A DNA stretch of 64,000 nt from Mucilaginibacter tundrae (lineage in GTDB: Bacteria; Bacteroidota; Bacteroidia; Sphingobacteriales; Sphingobacteriaceae). The position numbers were made by a program, and so were the translations under genes. The stretch covers positions 124,001 to 188,000 of the forward strand of contig NZ_JACCBZ010000002.1 of the NCBI RefSeq assembly GCF_013408825.1. The letters run 5' to 3'. The notes beneath the pieces were generated by a model that was not told where the DNA came from, made no database searches, and was given only the letters and a program-made list of their open reading frames with translations. Shown in pieces: positions 60,471-64,000 of this stretch (position 1 is its first letter; the number at the start of each line of letters is the position of its first letter).

Positions 60471-61370
60471 ATGGCTCGTTTAACTCCCTCAATAAAAATC
60501 CTAATCATCTTTCTTTTAACATTTTCACCTCTATTTGGCGTCAGCCAGAATAGCTTATCTACTCACTATAAAATATTCAATACCAAAACACAGAAGTTAG
60601 CTTCACTTGATGATATTGTTCGCGATATGAACAAGGCCGGCGTACTATTTTTCGGCGAAGAACATAATGACTCAACCGGCCATCAATTGGAATATATCTT
60701 ATTAAAAAAAATGACGGAGCGCTATCCAGACAAAACTGCACTTTCTATGGAAATGTTTGAAACAGACTGCCAAACGGTTTTGAATGAATATCTGGCCGGG
60801 CTCATCCGCGATAAAAGCTTTGAAACTGATGCCCGTGTTTGGCCGAACTATGATGATTACCGCCAACTGATAGAATTCGCCAAAGAAAATAAATTACCTG
60901 TTATTGCTGCCAATGCGCCCTCTCGTTACGCTAATATGGTTAATCGGTTAGGGCTAAGTAGTTTGCAGCAGTTAGGTGTAACAGGCAAATCATATCTCCC
61001 ACCCTTGCCTATTGATACCGCTACTGGGCTGTATCTCGAAAAATTCGATCAGATTATGGGTGGGCACAGTGCCATGCCTGGGATGCAAATGTACCAGGCG
61101 CAAAATTTATGGGACGCTACAATGGGGTGGTCAATAGCCAAGTTCATTAAAACTCACAGGGATTATAAAATAATACAAATAAACGGAGGTTTCCACAGCG
61201 AAGAAAAGTTGGGCGCAGCGGCCCAGCTATTGCATTATGATCCGAAAATACGAATAATTAATATCGCGGTTTATTCTGACGATAATTTTATTAACCCTGA
61301 TTGGAGTAAATTCAACAAGATGGGTGATTATATTATTTTAACCGATCCGAAGTTACCCAAGACTTTCTAA
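60471..61370 (+). CDS. ChaN/PhuW-type exported haem-related protein
   Basis: 299 residues. N-terminal signal or anchor (LIIFLLTFSPLFGVSQ). The ChaN domain has VLFFGEEHNDSTGHQLEYIL, ALSMEMFETDCQTVLNEYL and YRQLIEFAKENKLPVIAANA, followed by IIQINGGFHSE. ChaN-like proteins bind haem in some species; here function is inferred from family. Confidence 0.88.
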   Translation: MARLTPSIKILIIFLLTFSPLFGVSQNSLSTHYKIFNTKTQKLASLDDIVRDMNKAGVLFFGEEHNDSTGHQLEYILLKKMTERYPDKTALSMEMFETDCQTVLNEYLAGLIRDKSFETDARVWPNYDDYRQLIEFAKENKLPVIAANAPSRYANMVNRLGLSSLQQLGVTGKSYLPPLPIDTATGLYLEKFDQIMGGHSAMPGMQMYQAQNLWDATMGWSIAKFIKTHRDYKIIQINGGFHSEEKLGAAAQLLHYDPKIRIINIAVYSDDNFINPDWSKFNKMGDYIILTDPKLPKTF

Positions 61371-61410
61371 GAAAAGAATCAAGATAGAAAGATCTACCTG
61401 AGCTTAAAAA

Positions 61411-61818
61411 CTATTTTTTCGCAAGTAAATCACGTATTTCAGTTAACAATAGTTCTTCCTTAGTGGGTTCCGGATCGGCAGCTGGTGCAGGTTCTTCTTC
61501 CTTCTTCATTGAGTTAACTCCTTTTACAATTAGAAATATGCAAAATGCAACTATTAAAAAATCGATGATATTATTTATAAATAACCCATAGTTAATAGTT
61601 ACGGCAGGCGTTTTTCCTACAGCATCTTTTAAAGTATAATGCAGATCTTTAAAATCTATGCCATGAAGCAGCATACCAAGTGGCGGCATAATTATATCGG
61701 CTACTAACGAGCTAACAATTTTACCAAAGGCAGCTCCAATTATAACACCCACAGCTAAATCGACAACGCTACCGCGATTTATAAAGTCTTTAAATTCCTT
61801 AACTATTGACATAAGCAA
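61411..61818 (-). CDS. mscL: large-conductance mechanosensitive channel
   Basis: 135 residues. Opens under membrane tension to release solutes after osmotic downshock. N-terminal [22 protein letters not shown]1 [22 protein letters not shown]2 at about 75-97 ([20 protein letters not shown]), acidic cytoplasmic helix with [17 protein letters not shown]. Confidence 0.97.
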   Translation of the reverse strand: MLMSIVKEFKDFINRGSVVDLAVGVIIGAAFGKIVSSLVADIIMPPLGMLLHGIDFKDLHYTLKDAVGKTPAVTINYGLFINNIIDFLIVAFCIFLIVKGVNSMKKEEEPAPAADPEPTKEELLLTEIRDLLAKK

Positions 61819-61941
61819 TAAATTATTTCAATAAATATATTAATAAAAAAATCTCAAATGCAAACAAATAGCCATTTTTCGTCTTTTTAAACATTAACCA
61901 AATACCATAATTAATTGTTTAAAGTTATAGGTAATTTGATG

Positions 61942-61949
61942 TATTTTTG
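61942..61949 (+). promoter_or_regulatory. TAnnTTTG promoter element of rpoN
   Basis: TATTTTTG ends 14 bases before the ATG at 61964. Confidence 0.6.
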
Positions 61950-61963
61950 CGTCGTCTATATAT

Positions 61964-63439
61964 ATGTTAAAACAAAATCTTCAACAAAAACTTTTACAAA
62001 AGCTCTCGCCTCAGCAAATACAATTTATTAAATTGTTGCAGGTGCCTACAGTTTCATTAGATACCCGTATTAAAGAAGAATTAGAGGAAAATCCCGCCCT
62101 TGAAGATCTTAGTTTAACTAACTTAAACGAACCGGAAGAGCAATACCCTGACCGCGACCCTGATGAAGACACTTACAACGGCGACGAGGAAAAGGGAGAG
62201 ATGGATGAGTTTAACATCGACGATTACTTACAGGAAGACACTGTAAGCGATTACGGTTCGCGTTACGATCAGAATGGTGATGATGAAGACGAACGCAAGG
62301 AGATACCTATAGCGGTGCAAAGCTCATTTTTCGAGAGTTTGCAAATGCAACTTGATTTACTCCCATTATCAGATAAAGACTTCCAAATTGGCAAACAGAT
62401 CATAGGCAGTTTGGATGATGATGGTTATTTGCGCAGGCCTATTATGTCTTTAACCGACGATCTTGCTTTTTCACAAAATGTAATGGCTGAGGATGAAGAA
62501 GTAGAGGAAATGCTGGCAGTTATTCAAAGTTTTGACCCGCCGGGTGTGGGCGCCCGCAGCTTGCAGGAATGTTTACTGATACAATTACGCCGTAAAGACC
62601 CGAACGACCCGATTATAAAAAAAGCCATGAATGTGGTTGAACATTATTTAGATGAATTTACCCGCAAGCATTATGACAAGCTGGAAAAATCGCTAAATAT
62701 GTCATCAATGGAGTTGCGCGGTGTGGTAAATGAGATATTAAAGCTTAACCCAAAACCCGGTGATAGTAACGAGGTAAATACCAAGCAAATGCAGGTAATA
62801 CCCGACTTTCATATCATTAATAGCGATGGTGTACTTATACTAACTCTCAATTCAAAAAATGCACCTGAACTTAGGGTGAGCCGCTCTTACCAGGAGATGT
62901 TTCAGCATTATGATAAAGCTTCCCAAAAAGACAGGAAACTTAAAGAGGCGGTACAGTTTGTAAAGCAAAAGCTTGATTCGGCTAAATGGTTTATTGATGC
63001 CATTAAACAGCGCCAGCAAACATTGTTAAAAACAATGAACGCCATTATGCAATATCAATACGATTTCTTTTTAACAGGTGATGATAAAAATCTGAAACCG
63101 ATGATATTAAAAGATATCGCCGATAAAATCGCGATGGATATTTCTACGGTTTCGCGTGTGGCCAACTCTAAATATGTGCAAACTGAGCACGGCACCTACC
63201 TCTTAAAATCATTCTTCTCTGAAGCAATTCAGACTGAAAGCGGTGAAGAAGTATCAAACAAAGAGGTTAAAAAAATATTGGAAGAGCATATTGGCAAGGA
63301 AGACAAACGCCATCCATTAGCTGATGAAAAACTAACTGATATTTTAAAGGAAAGCGGTTACAATATAGCCCGCCGTACCGTAGCCAAATATCGTGAACAA
63401 ATGAATATCCCGGTTGCAAGACTGAGGAAGGAGTTATAG
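61964..63439 (+). CDS. rpoN: RNA polymerase sigma-54 factor
   Basis: 491 residues. Region I Gln/Leu-rich start (LKQNLQQKLLQKLSPQQIQF), acidic region II (about 50-110), core-binding domain (FDPPGVGARSLQECLLIQLR), HTH (ILKDIADKIAMDISTVSRVA) and the RpoN box ARRTVAKYREQMNIPVARLR. All parts look intact. Needs an AAA+ activator, not seen in the window. Confidence 0.97.
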   Translation: MLKQNLQQKLLQKLSPQQIQFIKLLQVPTVSLDTRIKEELEENPALEDLSLTNLNEPEEQYPDRDPDEDTYNGDEEKGEMDEFNIDDYLQEDTVSDYGSRYDQNGDDEDERKEIPIAVQSSFFESLQMQLDLLPLSDKDFQIGKQIIGSLDDDGYLRRPIMSLTDDLAFSQNVMAEDEEVEEMLAVIQSFDPPGVGARSLQECLLIQLRRKDPNDPIIKKAMNVVEHYLDEFTRKHYDKLEKSLNMSSMELRGVVNEILKLNPKPGDSNEVNTKQMQVIPDFHIINSDGVLILTLNSKNAPELRVSRSYQEMFQHYDKASQKDRKLKEAVQFVKQKLDSAKWFIDAIKQRQQTLLKTMNAIMQYQYDFFLTGDDKNLKPMILKDIADKIAMDISTVSRVANSKYVQTEHGTYLLKSFFSEAIQTESGEEVSNKEVKKILEEHIGKEDKRHPLADEKLTDILKESGYNIARRTVAKYREQMNIPVARLRKEL

Positions 63440-63512
63440 ATAGAAATTAGCGGCTGGAGATCAGTGATTAGGCTTAATACTAGCCTTTAAGCTCATGTGT
63501 CTGATTACTAAC

Positions 63513-64000
63513 TTAAAACGTATGTTGCGGGCAGGTAACCTGATATTTGTTGTTTAGTAATATACCCAATACAATTTCGTGTGTGCCGTTACTTACGGTA
63601 TTAAGCGCTGAGGTAGTCATATCGTACGAGTAACCCACGTTTATAGTTGAGTTAATATTAAAACCGGCTAATATCCCAAACGAATCGTCCTTACGATATG
63701 ACCCTCCTAACCAAAACACATCTCTGAAAGAAATTTTGGCATTAATATCAAATGTAAAGGGAACAGGGTTGATCTCTTTTAGCATAATTGATGGCATTAC
63801 AGAAACATCATCAGATATAAAGAACTTGTAACCAGCCGTAAAAAAATATTGAGGTACTGTTTTATTTTGATAAACAGTATTCCGGGAATCAGCATAAAGC
63901 TTTTCGGGTAGCACTTGCTGTACAGAAGCTCCGAGGTAATAATTTGATGAGTATGCCCAAACACCCACACTTAAATCAGGGCTCCAAACACCTCCGCTGG
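63513..64000 (-). CDS. PorP/SprF-like type IX secretion outer membrane protein, partial
   Basis: C-terminal ~162 residues; the frame stays open through the window edge (GGVWSPDLSVGVWAYSSNYY), so the start lies beyond 64000. Marks: YYLGASVQQVLPEKLY, FFTAGYKFFISDDVSVMPS, GFNINSTINVGYSYDMTTSA and GTHEIVLGILLNNK, the typical end of PorP/SprF proteins that work with gliding or type IX secretion machinery. Cysteine near the C-terminus (TCPQHTF). Confidence 0.9.
   Translation of the reverse strand, partial: SGGVWSPDLSVGVWAYSSNYYLGASVQQVLPEKLYADSRNTVYQNKTVPQYFFTAGYKFFISDDVSVMPSIMLKEINPVPFTFDINAKISFRDVFWLGGSYRKDDSFGILAGFNINSTINVGYSYDMTTSALNTVSNGTHEIVLGILLNNKYQVTCPQHTF

Noticed and set aside
63515..63541. 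Minus-strand GGTTAC-N17-TTTAA, one mismatch from the ECF promoter
   Set aside because: It lies at the 3' end of the PorP/SprF gene with no gene downstream on that strand, and the -10 box differs; taken as chance.

Overview
The window looks like chromosome from a member of the Bacteroidota, most likely family Sphingobacteriaceae (Mucilaginibacter or Pedobacter type). Grounds: many start-proximal promoters of the Bacteroidota type TAnnTTTG (one also has a TTG exactly 19 bases upstream), a type IX secretion PorP/SprF-like protein, menaquinone synthesis by the futalosine route (MqnC), a DUF5723-type outer-membrane protein, a lysyl-tRNA synthetase with a C-terminal helix-hairpin-helix tail, almost no Shine-Dalgarno sites, and moderate-to-low GC. 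Genus is inference. Most of the window is ordinary core genome: about 70 genes, one tRNA, and many short intergenic hairpins.

Layout. 1-11 kb: BamA/TamA-like outer-membrane protein (cut by the window edge), TrmH-type rRNA methylase, tRNA-Cys, pyrD, an exported SGNH hydrolase, purK and purE, yqgE, pdxH, nuoC-nuoD. 11-14 kb: an ECF sigma factor, an anti-sigma/HtrA-like protease fusion and three small lipoproteins; all four transcription units begin with the same promoter, GGTTAC-N17-ATTAA. 14-27 kb: ABC ATPase, mqnC, two Tat-exported ferritin-like proteins, scpB, a glmU-like/tpiA/prmA operon, rpmE2, a second ECF operon, map. 27-32 kb: an orphan candidate effector with a papain-like C-terminus, SDR enzymes, HopJ-like protein, AraC regulators, methylmalonyl-CoA epimerase. 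32-37 kb: iscS-iscU-iscA and an acyl-CoA synthetase. 37-39.4 kb: a repeat-rich accessory island with a REP-associated tyrosine transposase (RAYT), its inverted REP ends, an internally deleted derivative, and a 150-bp tandem duplication. 39-46 kb: nucleoside phosphorylase, a frameshifted SDR gene, AraC regulator, a large conserved unknown, lysS. 46-64 kb: rpmH-rnpA-yidD-tsaB, outer-membrane proteins, priA, pcm, smpB, an mntR-mntH operon with a perfect palindromic operator, lrp, ung, a ChaN-like protein, mscL, rpoN and a partial PorP/SprF gene.

The most notable system is at 11.0-13.8 kb. The sequence shows four copies of one bipartite promoter with an invariant 17-base spacer. One copy drives the sigma/anti-sigma-protease operon divergently; the other three each drive a small Lys/Thr/Ser/Asp-rich lipoprotein. 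This looks like a complete self-regulated ECF envelope-stress regulon in under 3 kb, in which sensor protease and anti-sigma factor appear to be one polypeptide. Function is inferred; the promoter pattern is seen directly.

Second in interest are the RAYT element with its REP ends and deletion derivative (37.9-39.3 kb), and the orphan putative cysteine-protease effector (27.4-28.3 kb). A separate family of 75-100 bp hairpins occurs seven times in intergenic spaces, including inside nuoC-nuoD and purK-purE spacers.
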